This document shows positions 1-6,235 of a stretch of DNA of 7,053 nt, piece by piece (position 1 is the first letter of the stretch; every line of letters starts with the position of its first letter). The notes beneath the pieces are model-generated. The model did no database searches, was not told where the DNA came from, and worked only from the letters and a program-made list of their open reading frames with translations. The stretch is taken from contig JALRGZ010000092.1 in NCBI GenBank assembly GCA_023253295.1, positions 1 to 7,053 of the forward strand, in the 5' to 3' direction. A program made the position numbers and the translations under genes. Source of the DNA: Flavobacterium sp. Its GTDB lineage: Bacteria > Bacteroidota > Bacteroidia > Flavobacteriales > Flavobacteriaceae.

Positions 1-402
1 CTTCTCTATGATATACTTATAGAGATTTAACTGAAGCGAATAAGCCTCGTACTCACATTCTTCTATGAATGATATCGGTGCTTTAAATCGCTTGCGATAC
101 TCTGACTTCATTCGTATCTGCTTGTTAGTTTTGTAGTCCCAAATCTGATACTCTTGTAACTTCTCATTCCAAAACAATCCATCCACCATACCCCCTACCC
201 CAAGTTCAGCGTCGCCTACAACTAACTCCATTGCAATAGGAGTTAGGGCAGGGGAGGAGTCACGATAGAAATCCAAGAACATCTGCACACACACATCGTA
301 TCTCTCTTTGATATGGTCTTCTCCAAACTTATCTATTGCCATCTGAGAGTTGTATGGGAATACTTTATTTTGGAATGGCAATATTTGATGTTGTTTATTT
401 AA
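1..402 (-). CDS. PD-(D/E)XK (RecB/Cas4-type) nuclease fragment, probably 5'-truncated; 3' end beyond the window
   Basis: The open frame is bounded upstream by an in-frame TAG at 405-403 and runs off the left edge, giving about 134 codons. It reads as the core of a PD-(D/E)XK exonuclease: a GGMVDGLF motif (metal-binding Asp), then IWDYKTNK (the D-x-K motif), and finally YSLQLNLYKYIIEK, the Q-x-x-x-Y helix typical of RecB, Cas4 and phage or large-virus relatives. The N-terminal helix with the conserved His (GT-x-x-H type) is absent. The only in-frame ATG is at 342-340, has no ribosome binding site, and lies inside what seems to be conserved sequence; a TTG at 381-379 is the other option. G+C over 1-360 is about 41% by hand count, above the flanking genes. 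I infer a remnant of phage or other mobile DNA abutting the GAF gene. The fold is well supported; truncation is likely but not proven. Confidence 0.6.
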
Positions 403-406
403 CTAT

Positions 407-862
407 TTAAAATAATTTAGCTACTTCTTGGTTTACAAATTCTAAAAAACGTTCGTCTTCTGATGAAAACGGGTCGATTTCATGACTGTCAATGTCAATT
501 TGCCCAATGTTTATTCCATTTACGAATAAAGGCACCACAATTTCTGATTTTACTGTAAAACTACAGGCAATATAATTATCCTGAGCGGATACATCTGGAA
601 CCACAAAGTTATTGTTAGAAACCGCAACTTGACCACAGATGCCTTTTCCAAAAGGAATAACCGTATGATCTGTTGGAGCGCCTACATAAGGACCAAGATG
701 CAAGGTTTGGGTTTCGTGGTTAGCAAAATAAAATCCTACCCAGTTGTAATACGACACATTTTGATTTAGTAATTCGCATATAGCTAAAAGTTTTTCGTCT
801 TTTTTAAGCGTTTTGTTTTCAATAATTGAAGTTACATTAGGATGTAGTTTTGAGAAATTCAT
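407..862 (-). CDS. GAF-domain protein of the free methionine-(R)-sulfoxide reductase (fRMsr) family, variant active site
   Basis: The protein has 151 residues, the usual length for a stand-alone fRMsr, a cytosolic GAF-domain enzyme that reduces free methionine-(R)-sulfoxide. Family signatures are visible: YNWVGFY (40-46), LGPYVG (56-61), FGKGICG (71-77), VVPDVSA (87-93), IAC (98-100), SEIVVP (106-111) and IDIDS (122-126). By alignment from memory to E. coli MsrC, Cys76 and Cys100 match Cys94 and Cys118, and Glu107, Asp123 and Asp125 match the acidic substrate-binding residues. The Cys84 position holds His66. Cys84 is the residue reported to form a disulfide with the catalytic Cys, so this form would have to resolve through Cys76, through outside thiols, or act as a ligand sensor instead. 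The ATG at 862-860 is preceded by a short A-rich leader and a candidate promoter. The stop is 4 bases from the nuclease fragment's frame. The family call is firm; the activity is uncertain. Confidence 0.85.
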   Translation of the reverse strand: MNFSKLHPNVTSIIENKTLKKDEKLLAICELLNQNVSYYNWVGFYFANHETQTLHLGPYVGAPTDHTVIPFGKGICGQVAVSNNNFVVPDVSAQDNYIACSFTVKSEIVVPLFVNGINIGQIDIDSHEIDPFSSEDERFLEFVNQEVAKLF

Positions 863-883
863 TTTTTAGTTTTAAAGTTTTTG

Positions 884-891
884 CAAAAGTA
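884..891 (-). promoter_or_regulatory. Candidate -7 element for the fRMsr-like gene
   Basis: TACTTTTG on the minus strand matches the Bacteroidota -7 consensus TAnnTTTG exactly, 21 bases before the ATG at 862. No TTG-type -33 element is found at the usual 17-23 base spacing, so support rests on the -7 match and its position. The rest of 863-1025 is AT-rich and shows no gene or clear hairpin terminator. Confidence 0.4.
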
Positions 892-1025
892 TTTTAAAGT
901 ATGTATAAAAAATGTTATAAGGTTTATGTTTAAATAAATTATCTTCTTTAACTGATTTTTTAAAATTAAATTTTGTGTTTTTGTATCAATTTTTACCAAA
1001 TATGCTGTTGTTTTTAAAAATGATA

Positions 1026-1982
1026 TTAATAAGCTGGGCTTTGGATAACTATAGGTAAAGTATAAGATACTTTTGATGGAATTCCTTTGTAAATACCAGG
1101 GTTCCAATTTGGAGCTTTGTTTAAAACTCTAATTGCTTCTTCACCAGTACCATATCCGAGGTCTTTAATTATTTTGATGTCCACAATTTTTCCCTCAGTG
1201 TCAACATTAAATTTAGCAATTAATTTTGGTTTTTCTCCTGGTTTAGATTGTACTCCTCTTGGTGTTTTGTAATTTTTCCCAACAAATTGGTAAAATGCCA
1301 TCATGCCTTCTTTAGGTTCTGGCTTTTTGAAAAGTGCTTCATAAGGGTGTTCGATGTTATTATTATCGATACTGATTCCTGAAATAAATTCTCCGTTTTC
1401 ATAGGTTTCTGTAAAAGTTGATTTTGTCGATTTTACACTTCCTGTCCAAGCCCCATGTTTTTTACCGTTTTTTATTTCTCCTTTTTCGGTTGTACCGTTT
1501 GTGCTTTCTTCATAAAATCCATTTCCGTCAACTACTTTTTGTTCATTGTTTTCATTCCAATATTGGATGATTTGAATTGTTTGTTTTAAAGATTTTAAAT
1601 CAGTTTGTATGTTTTTTTCAAACTTTTGTTTTTGATTATCATACCATTCTATTTGTTTTCCATTAATTTGGTTTTTGATGTATTCAGTTTCTCTTTTTTT
1701 ATTTCCATTTTCATAATATTCAATTTTTGGACCTTCAAATTTAGGTTCGTCTTTATTAGTTGAAATCGCTTTCATTTTTACTTTACCAGATTTATAGTAT
1801 TCTGTAAAAATGAAGAGATTAGGTTGGTTTTTATAATTTTCGACGACTCTGATATATTTGTAATCTTTGTTGTTGGTAGGGTAGCCTAAAGAATCAAGGT
1901 TGAAACGTGTAGGTTCAATTATCTGTGAATAGCTCGCAATAATTGTAAAAAGAAAAGTAATAGTTAATAAGTTAGTTTTCAT
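1026..1982 (-). CDS. Exported MORN/YwqK-like repeat protein with TonB C-terminal domain
   Basis: The protein has 318 residues. Residues 1-20 form a signal peptide: Lys, a hydrophobic core, then a likely cut after ASYSQ. Residues 55-200 contain degenerate repeats of the 'toxin-antitoxin YwqK/MORN' type, such as EYYKSGKVKMKA (61-72), IEYYENGNKKRETEY (87-101), EWYDNQKQKFE (112-122) and TYENGEFISG (193-202). Residues 225-314 match a TonB C-terminal domain: G-x-x-A-F start, FNVDTEGKIVDIKI (258-271), the EEAIRVL helix (281-287), APNWNPG (290-296) and SYTLPIVI (306-313). The domain order is common among Bacteroidota proteins labelled 'energy transducer TonB'. There is no N-terminal membrane anchor or Pro-rich linker, so it probably does not work as a classical TonB driven by ExbBD; a periplasmic or surface binding role is more likely. 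It lies divergent from xrtF. Domain calls are firm; the function is unknown. Confidence 0.85.
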   Translation of the reverse strand: MKTNLLTITFLFTIIASYSQIIEPTRFNLDSLGYPTNNKDYKYIRVVENYKNQPNLFIFTEYYKSGKVKMKAISTNKDEPKFEGPKIEYYENGNKKRETEYIKNQINGKQIEWYDNQKQKFEKNIQTDLKSLKQTIQIIQYWNENNEQKVVDGNGFYEESTNGTTEKGEIKNGKKHGAWTGSVKSTKSTFTETYENGEFISGISIDNNNIEHPYEALFKKPEPKEGMMAFYQFVGKNYKTPRGVQSKPGEKPKLIAKFNVDTEGKIVDIKIIKDLGYGTGEEAIRVLNKAPNWNPGIYKGIPSKVSYTLPIVIQSPAY

Positions 1983-2000
1983 TTTTTGTTATAATTTTTT

Positions 2001-2008
2001 CAAATATA
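2001..2008 (-). promoter_or_regulatory. -7 element for the TonB/MORN gene
   Basis: TATATTTG on the minus strand is an exact TAnnTTTG match, 18 bases before the ATG at 1982, which implies a short leader of roughly a dozen bases. No TTG lies at the standard spacing; the nearest is in the dyad at 2035-2052, with 26 bases between. Confidence 0.5.
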
Positions 2009-2034
2009 ACGAAATGTATGACAGTTTTGTATTA

Positions 2035-2052
2035 CAATGATAAATTTCATTG
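2035..2052. repeat. 18-base inverted repeat midway between divergent promoters (candidate operator)
   Basis: CAATGA (2035-2040) and TCATTG (2047-2052) are perfect inverted copies around a 6-base AT spacer. The dyad is 26 bases from the minus-strand -7 element and 26 bases from the plus-strand -7 element, so the whole region is symmetrical. The outward-facing TTG at each end could act as a -33 half-site for its promoter, or the dyad could bind a dimeric regulator of both genes. The sequence is certain; the role is inferred. Confidence 0.4.
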
Positions 2053-2078
2053 ATGAGAAAAGGATGATTATATTTTTA

Positions 2079-2086
2079 TAAATTTG
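2079..2086 (+). promoter_or_regulatory. -7 element for the xrtF unit
   Basis: TAAATTTG matches TAnnTTTG exactly. Its last three bases are the TTG at 2084, the longest possible start for xrtF, so that TTG should lie upstream of the transcript start at about 2091-2094. This favours the TTG at 2102 as the real start. The TTG at 2050-2052 is the nearest upstream -33-like triplet, 26 bases away. Confidence 0.5.
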
Positions 2087-2101
2087 GAAAAAACCAAACA
2101 C

Positions 2102-2641
2102 TTGAAAAAATACCTTATACTATATCGCCCTTTTTTAATTTTCCTGGCAAAATTTTTTCTAAGCTATTTGGTTTTGACTTTGCTTTATCAGGTGTATCTG
2201 TCGCAATTTGATAATAATGAATCCGTTGATGGGATAACAAAGTTTGTAGCTATAAATACTGAAAGTTTATTGCATTTGTTTCAGGTGGATTTTCAAATTC
2301 AGGAAATTTCTAATGCTTCTTTTATTGTTTTAAATTATAATCATCAATCAATTGCCAGGTTGATAGAGGGTTGTAATGCGGTTAGTGTGATTATTTTATT
2401 TATAGCTTTTGTATTTGCTTTTTCAGGAAAGTTGAAACCGACCTTGTGGTTTATTTTTTTAGGAAGTGTTATTGTTTACATTTTAAATGTAGTTCGTATT
2501 GCTTTATTGTGTTCTGCTTTGTATTGGTATCCTAAACATGAAGCGGTGTTACATGAAATTGTTTTTCCGTTGTTTATTTACGGAGTGGTTTTTGTTTTAT
2601 GGGTAATTTGGGTAAATAAATTCTCGAAGTATGCTAAATAA
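2102..2641 (+). CDS. xrtF: Exosortase family protein XrtF
   Basis: This is an integral inner-membrane cysteine transpeptidase-like enzyme of the exosortase/archaeosortase superfamily. Such enzymes cleave C-terminal sorting signals of exported proteins. Numbering from the TTG at 2102 (179 residues), the expected triad is present: Cys91 in IEGCNAVSV, Arg132 in LNVVRIALL, and His151 in LHEIVFP. Hydrophobic segments occur near 11-31, 95-110, 114-136 and 153-171, with a soluble stretch near 35-80. The frame has no ATG at its start. A TTG at 2084 overlaps the -7 element, whereas the TTG at 2102 gives the MKKYL-type beginning I expect for flavobacterial XrtF, so I chose 2102. It is co-translated with the next gene through an 11-base overlap. 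I see no protein in the window with a C-terminal sorting tail (motif, membrane helix, basic end) that could be a substrate. Confidence 0.88.
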   Translation: MKKYLILYRPFLIFLAKFFLSYLVLTLLYQVYLSQFDNNESVDGITKFVAINTESLLHLFQVDFQIQEISNASFIVLNYNHQSIARLIEGCNAVSVIILFIAFVFAFSGKLKPTLWFIFLGSVIVYILNVVRIALLCSALYWYPKHEAVLHEIVFPLFIYGVVFVLWVIWVNKFSKYAK

Positions 2642-3074
2642 GTTTTTCATACAAGGTTCAAGGATTTTTAAAGTAGCTTTGTTGTTTCTTTGTTTTGTGT
2701 TGATTCGTTTTTATGAGAATGCCCTGTTTTATGACCCTTTTTTGAATTATTTTAAAGGAGATTTTAATCAAATGCCTTTGCCTGAATTTGACGCTTTTAG
2801 ATTGGTTTTGCATTTAGTATTTAGATACGGACTGAATATGATTCTTTCATTAGCGATGCTTTATGTTATTTTTAAAGATTGGATGATGATTCAGTTTTCT
2901 TTTGTTTTATATGGTATTGCATTTGTTGTTTTGCTGACGGCTTTTTTCGTACTAATTTCTATTTATGAATCGCATAATAATTTAGCGTTATTCTATCTTC
3001 GAAGATTTCTCATTCAACCCATTTTTGTTTTGTTATTTATTCCTGCATTTTATTTTCAAAAGCGAAATTCCTAA
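2631..3074 (+). CDS. Exosortase F system-associated membrane protein
   Basis: This 147-residue membrane protein is the usual flavobacterial neighbour of XrtF. It has about four hydrophobic segments (about 13-25, 58-80, 89-111 and 127-142). Between the first two is the conserved-looking RFYENALFYDPFLNYF stretch (26-41), followed by a short acidic loop; a basic YLRRF (122-126) precedes the last helix. No catalytic motif is visible. The ATG at 2631 lies inside the end of xrtF (stop at 2639-2641), which indicates translational coupling and fits a partner subunit or assembly factor of the sortase. The family assignment rests on context plus the R-x-x-E-N-x-L-F-Y-D-P pattern, recalled from the TIGR04127-type family; the biochemical role is not known to me. 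Confidence 0.8.
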   Translation: MLNKFFIQGSRIFKVALLFLCFVLIRFYENALFYDPFLNYFKGDFNQMPLPEFDAFRLVLHLVFRYGLNMILSLAMLYVIFKDWMMIQFSFVLYGIAFVVLLTAFFVLISIYESHNNLALFYLRRFLIQPIFVLLFIPAFYFQKRNS

Positions 3075-3080
3075 GATTTT

Positions 3081-3109
3081 TTTGTAACTTTAATAGACTA
3101 TTACATTCG
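3081..3109 (+). promoter_or_regulatory. Candidate promoter of the ATP-cone nuclease/RNase unit
   Basis: TTTG (3081-3084), 17 bases, then TACATTCG (3102-3109) fit the flavobacterial pattern TTG-N17-23-TAnnTTTG with one mismatch in the -7 element. The transcript would start near 3115, about 15 bases before the ATG at 3131. This supports a transcript separate from the xrtF pair, although readthrough from xrtF is possible because no terminator is seen in 3075-3130. Confidence 0.4.
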
Positions 3110-3130
3110 ATAATTAGTAATTAAAGTGAT

Positions 3131-3961
3131 ATGAAAATTGTAAAACATTCCGGTGCAGTTGTAAATTTTAATCCTGAAAAACTTACTGAATCTCTTATAA
3201 AATCGGGTGCTGATGCTTATACGGCAGAAGTTATTATGAAAGAAATTACCAAGGAAATCTATGAGGGAATTTCGACTAAAAACATCTACAAAAAAGCTTT
3301 TTCGTTATTAAAAAAACATACCAATTCGCATGCTGCTCGCTATAATTTGAGAGCAGCAATAGAAATGTTGGGACCGGAAGGTTTTTATTTTGAGCGATAT
3401 ATTGCCCGTCTTTTTGAGGCGGAAAAATATGAAACCAAGACTAATATTGTTTTGCAGGGGAATTGTGTGATGCATGAAATTGATATTTTGATAAAGAAAA
3501 ATAATGTTATTTCGATGGTTGAATGTAAATTTCATGGTGGGCGAGAGGCCGCTTCAGATGTGAAAGTGCCTTTGTATGTTTTTTCCAGATTTAATGATTT
3601 GAGGGAGAATAATTATACTCTTTTTTCAAATAAAGAGAAAATTAATAATTGCTGGATTGTTACCAATACTCGTTTTACAGCTGATGCAATTGCTTTTGCC
3701 GAATGTTCCGGAATTAATTTGTTGAGTTGGGATTATCCTGAAAAGCGAAGTTTGAAATCCAGAAATAATCATGATTGTTTGTATCCTGTAACTTGTTTGA
3801 CGACTTTGACCAAGGCTGAAAAAGAGAAATTATTGTTGTTAGATGTGATTTTGGTTAAAGAATTAGTAGATAATAGAGTTGATTTAAAAGAAATAGGAAT
3901 CAGTTCTGGAAGGATTAAAAATGTACTAAAAGAGGTTGCTGAATTATGTAAATGTAATTAA
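3131..3961 (+). CDS. ATP-cone domain fused to Mrr-like PD-(D/E)XK restriction endonuclease
   Basis: The protein has 276 residues and is probably cytosolic. Residues 1-90 match an ATP-cone: IVKHSGAVVNFNPEKL at the start, EIYEGISTKNIY (42-53), and AARYNLRAAIEML (68-80). ATP-cones bind ATP or dATP and act as allosteric switches in ribonucleotide reductase and NrdR. Residues 85-205 form a restriction-endonuclease-like fold: FYFERYIARLF (85-95), HEIDIL with Asp118, VECKFH with Glu131 and Lys133, and an Mrr-type WIVTNTRFTADAIAFA (175-190). These supply the D...E-x-K metal site. Residues 225-275 form a short helical C-terminal region, perhaps nucleic-acid binding (LKEIGISSGRIKNVL), without a firm match. 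I infer a nuclease gated by nucleotide level. It is followed after 15 bases by a beta-CASP RNase. No methyltransferase is present, so a classical restriction-modification pair is unlikely. Domains are firm; substrate and role are unknown. Confidence 0.85.
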   Translation: MKIVKHSGAVVNFNPEKLTESLIKSGADAYTAEVIMKEITKEIYEGISTKNIYKKAFSLLKKHTNSHAARYNLRAAIEMLGPEGFYFERYIARLFEAEKYETKTNIVLQGNCVMHEIDILIKKNNVISMVECKFHGGREAASDVKVPLYVFSRFNDLRENNYTLFSNKEKINNCWIVTNTRFTADAIAFAECSGINLLSWDYPEKRSLKSRNNHDCLYPVTCLTTLTKAEKEKLLLLDVILVKELVDNRVDLKEIGISSGRIKNVLKEVAELCKCN

Positions 3962-3976
3962 TTGAAAAAAAGCAAT

Positions 3977-5335
3977 ATGAAAATTAAATTTATTGGGGCA
4001 GCCGGAACAGTAACCGGATCTAAAACTTTAGTGGAAACTAATGAAGGTGTTCGTTTTCTGATTGATTGTGGAATGTTTCAGGGAATAAAGCCTTTGCGTG
4101 AATTGAATTGGGATCCGCTTCCGGTCTTAGCATCAACTATTGATTATGTATTGTTAACCCATGGTCATCTGGATCATTGTGGCTGGTTACCAAAACTCGT
4201 GGAGCAAGGTTTTGAGGGGAAAATATATTGTACTGCACCAACTCTGGAAATTACAAAACTGATATTAATTGATAGTGCTAAAATTCAGGAAGAAGATGCC
4301 ATAAAAGCAAATCAGGAGAATACTTCTAAGCATCATGTAGCCCAGCCTTTATATACAGTGGAATTAGCTAAAAAAGTATTTCCTCTTTTAACAGTGGTTC
4401 AACCTGATACATTAATAAATTTAGGCAATGGTATTGCAGTAAGCTTTTTTTTAGCGGGGCACATTATCGGTGCATGCAGTATAAATGTTCAGTTAGAAGG
4501 GAAGAATCTTGTTTTTTCCGGTGATATTGGCAGGGATAATGATGTGTTATTGTTTCCGCCTATAAAGCCTCAGAAAGCCGATTTAGTTTTTTTAGAAAGT
4601 ACTTATGGTGATAGACAGCATCCTGATACGGATCCTAAATTAGAATTAGAAAAATACATTAATGAAACCTATGAAAAAGGAGGGACAGTAATTATTCCAA
4701 GTTTTGCTGTAGAACGTGCTCAAAGTATCATGTTTTTGCTTTGGGAGTTAAAAAAAGAGAGAAGAATTCCAAATATACCTTATATAGTTGATTCGCCTAT
4801 GGGTGTAGGTGCTTTTGATGTTTTTTTTAATAATACCAAATGGCATAAATTAAGTCTTACAGATTGTCAGGAAATGAGTAAAATGTTTGTTATAAACTCT
4901 GATTATCAGGAAACTTTAGCTGCAATTAATAATAAGGGAGCTAAAGTGGTTATTGCTGCTAGCGGAATGATTACCGGAGGAAGGGTTTTAGGTTATTTGG
5001 AAAATTATATTGGATTACCTGAAACTACAATTCTCATTGTGGGTTTTCAGGCAGAAGGAACCAGAGGCAGAAAATTAATTGAAGGTGCAAAGGCGATTAA
5101 AATATTTGGTTCTTATTATACCGTTAGAGCTAAAATTATTGAGATTAATGGACTTTCTGCACACGGTGATCAGGCTGATTTAATTAATTGGTTATCTGAA
5201 TTAAAAAATAGACCGCATAAGGTGTTTTTAGTTCATGGTGAGTCTAAAGCAACCGATGAACTACGTATTAAAATGAGAGAAATTTTCGGATTTAATTGTG
5301 CTGTTCCTTTGATGGGGCAGGAGTTTCATTTTTAG
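3977..5335 (+). CDS. MBL-fold beta-CASP ribonuclease (CPSF73/TTHA0252-like RNA metallo-hydrolase)
   Basis: The predicted product is a zinc-dependent RNA endo/exonuclease of the cytosol. Numbering from the ATG at 3977 (452 residues, usual for the family), the metal site is complete: THGHLDH (His62, His64, Asp66, His67), GHIIGA (His162), FSGDIGR (Asp183) and LVHGE (His420). The beta-CASP part has motif A at LESTYGDR (Glu207/Asp212), PSFAVERAQ (241-249), DSPMGVGAFD, AASGMITGGR (328-337), motif B at SAHGDQADL (His396), and a motif C His (His420). Motif C is Val in DNA-acting members such as Artemis, so His predicts RNA as substrate. The frame can extend to a TTG at 3962 directly after the previous stop. 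I chose the ATG because the MBL strand IKFIGAAGTVTGS starts right after it. The close spacing implies an operon with the ATP-cone nuclease. Confidence 0.9.
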   Translation: MKIKFIGAAGTVTGSKTLVETNEGVRFLIDCGMFQGIKPLRELNWDPLPVLASTIDYVLLTHGHLDHCGWLPKLVEQGFEGKIYCTAPTLEITKLILIDSAKIQEEDAIKANQENTSKHHVAQPLYTVELAKKVFPLLTVVQPDTLINLGNGIAVSFFLAGHIIGACSINVQLEGKNLVFSGDIGRDNDVLLFPPIKPQKADLVFLESTYGDRQHPDTDPKLELEKYINETYEKGGTVIIPSFAVERAQSIMFLLWELKKERRIPNIPYIVDSPMGVGAFDVFFNNTKWHKLSLTDCQEMSKMFVINSDYQETLAAINNKGAKVVIAASGMITGGRVLGYLENYIGLPETTILIVGFQAEGTRGRKLIEGAKAIKIFGSYYTVRAKIIEINGLSAHGDQADLINWLSELKNRPHKVFLVHGESKATDELRIKMREIFGFNCAVPLMGQEFHF

Positions 5336-5412
5336 AAAAAATAAAATCATTTCGGTTTTATAAAAAAAGCCTGTTTTTTATCGTTAATTAAACTTTAAAA
5401 GAATGGATTAAA

Positions 5413-5443
5413 TTGTGGTTCATATAATTTATTCTTACTTTCA
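5413..5443 (+). promoter_or_regulatory. Weak candidate promoter for the DedA gene
   Basis: TTG (5413-5415), 20 bases, then TACTTTCA (5436-5443) has correct spacing but only 6 of 8 matches to TAnnTTTG with its flanks, 32 bases before the ATG. It is the best candidate in the 140-base gap after the RNase gene. Confidence 0.25.
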
Positions 5444-5475
5444 CGCTCGAAATATTTTGAATTAAATCCGTAGGA

Positions 5476-6159
5476 ATGAATAATTTTGATTGGAAGAATT
5501 TAATAGACCCTCTTTTTTATATTCATTTTGATGTAAATGGGATAAAACTGGGGATCTTTATCGTATTGTTTATTGTTTTTGCGGAAACAGGTTTGTTTGC
5601 AGGATTTTTTTTGCCAGGAGATAGTTTGCTTTTTTTAGCAGGTATTTACAATAGAGAATTAATAGAAAATATATTGATGATTGATAGTGATTTTATCAAT
5701 GTTGCTTTACTTTCTACATTAGTTGGTTTTGCGGGTATTTTAGGGAATATTGTAGGTTATTGGTTTGGTGCTAAAAGTGGTTATTATCTGTATAATCGTG
5801 AAGATAGTTTTTGGTTTAAAAAGCAATATTTAATTCAGTCAAAAGATTTTTTTGAAAGACATGGGGGGAGAGCAATTATTTTTGCCAGATTTTTGCCTAT
5901 TTTTCGAACATTTGCCCCAATTGTAGCCGGAATTGTTACAATGGAGAGAAAAAAGTTTATGTTTTTTAATGTCGTAAGTTCTTTTCTTTGGTCGTTTACT
6001 TTAATCTTTTCAGGACATTATTTATATGGGTTTTTGCTTGAAAAATTTGGGATTGATTTAAAAGAACATATTGAACTAATTGTGATTGGATTAGTTGTTG
6101 TAACCTTGTCACCCGTAATTTTGAAACTGACTAAAAAGCCAAAATCAACTGAAGAATAA
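5476..6159 (+). CDS. DedA family (VTT/SNARE-associated) membrane protein
   Basis: This is a polytopic inner-membrane protein of 227 residues, typical for DedA. Members act in lipid-carrier recycling or lipid scrambling, in proton-motive-force maintenance and in envelope homeostasis; which of these applies here cannot be told from sequence. The DedA/VTT core is complete: ETGLFAGFFLPGDSLLFLAG (37-56), GNIVGYWFGAKSG (90-102), and FERHGGRAIIFARFLPIFRT (126-145) followed by APIVAG (147-152). Glu37, Asp49, Arg132 and Arg138 match, by spacing, the acidic and basic residues reported as essential in E. coli YqjA/YghB. A final helix spans about 198-217, with a charged tail. The ATG is the first possible start, since an in-frame TAG lies two codons upstream. 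A GGA triplet touches the ATG and is too close to act as a normal ribosome binding site. The gene is probably transcribed alone and ends at the strong hairpin at 6182-6216. Confidence 0.92.
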   Translation: MNNFDWKNLIDPLFYIHFDVNGIKLGIFIVLFIVFAETGLFAGFFLPGDSLLFLAGIYNRELIENILMIDSDFINVALLSTLVGFAGILGNIVGYWFGAKSGYYLYNREDSFWFKKQYLIQSKDFFERHGGRAIIFARFLPIFRTFAPIVAGIVTMERKKFMFFNVVSSFLWSFTLIFSGHYLYGFLLEKFGIDLKEHIELIVIGLVVVTLSPVILKLTKKPKSTEE

Positions 6160-6181
6160 TTTTTTTAGTTAATTATGTATA

Positions 6182-6216
6182 AAAAAAATGTCCCGAAATT
6201 AACGGGACATTTTTTT
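6182..6216. terminator. Bidirectional intrinsic terminator between the DedA gene and groL
   Basis: ATGTCCCG (6188-6195) pairs perfectly with CGGGACAT (6203-6210) around a 7-base loop. The stem is extended by six A (6182-6187) facing six T (6211-6216), giving 14 uninterrupted pairs. The A-tract and T-tract make it a stem plus U-run on either strand. It lies 22 bases after the DedA stop and 19 bases after the groL stop, so it serves both convergent genes. Confidence 0.93.
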
Positions 6217-6235
6217 ATTCAATAGAATTTAAGGA

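Noticed and set aside
859..1107. 82-codon minus-strand frame between the fRMsr gene and the TonB/MORN gene
   Set aside because: It overlaps the 3' end of the TonB/MORN gene in another frame, is made of Lys/Asn/Ile-rich low-complexity sequence expected from AT-rich DNA, and has no domain or export signal.
3308..3535. 75-codon minus-strand frame inside the ATP-cone nuclease gene
   Set aside because: It is antisense to a well-supported coding region, with no recognisable motifs or start signals.
3131..3961. ATP-cone protein as an NrdR regulator or ribonucleotide reductase part
   Set aside because: There is no NrdR zinc ribbon and no reductase domain; the cone is followed by a PD-(D/E)XK nuclease fold.
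5360..5381. A/T-only hairpin (8 pairs, loop AGCCTG) after the RNase gene, considered as a terminator
   Set aside because: The stem has no G-C pairs and no separate T-run, so it is too weak to call in such AT-rich DNA.
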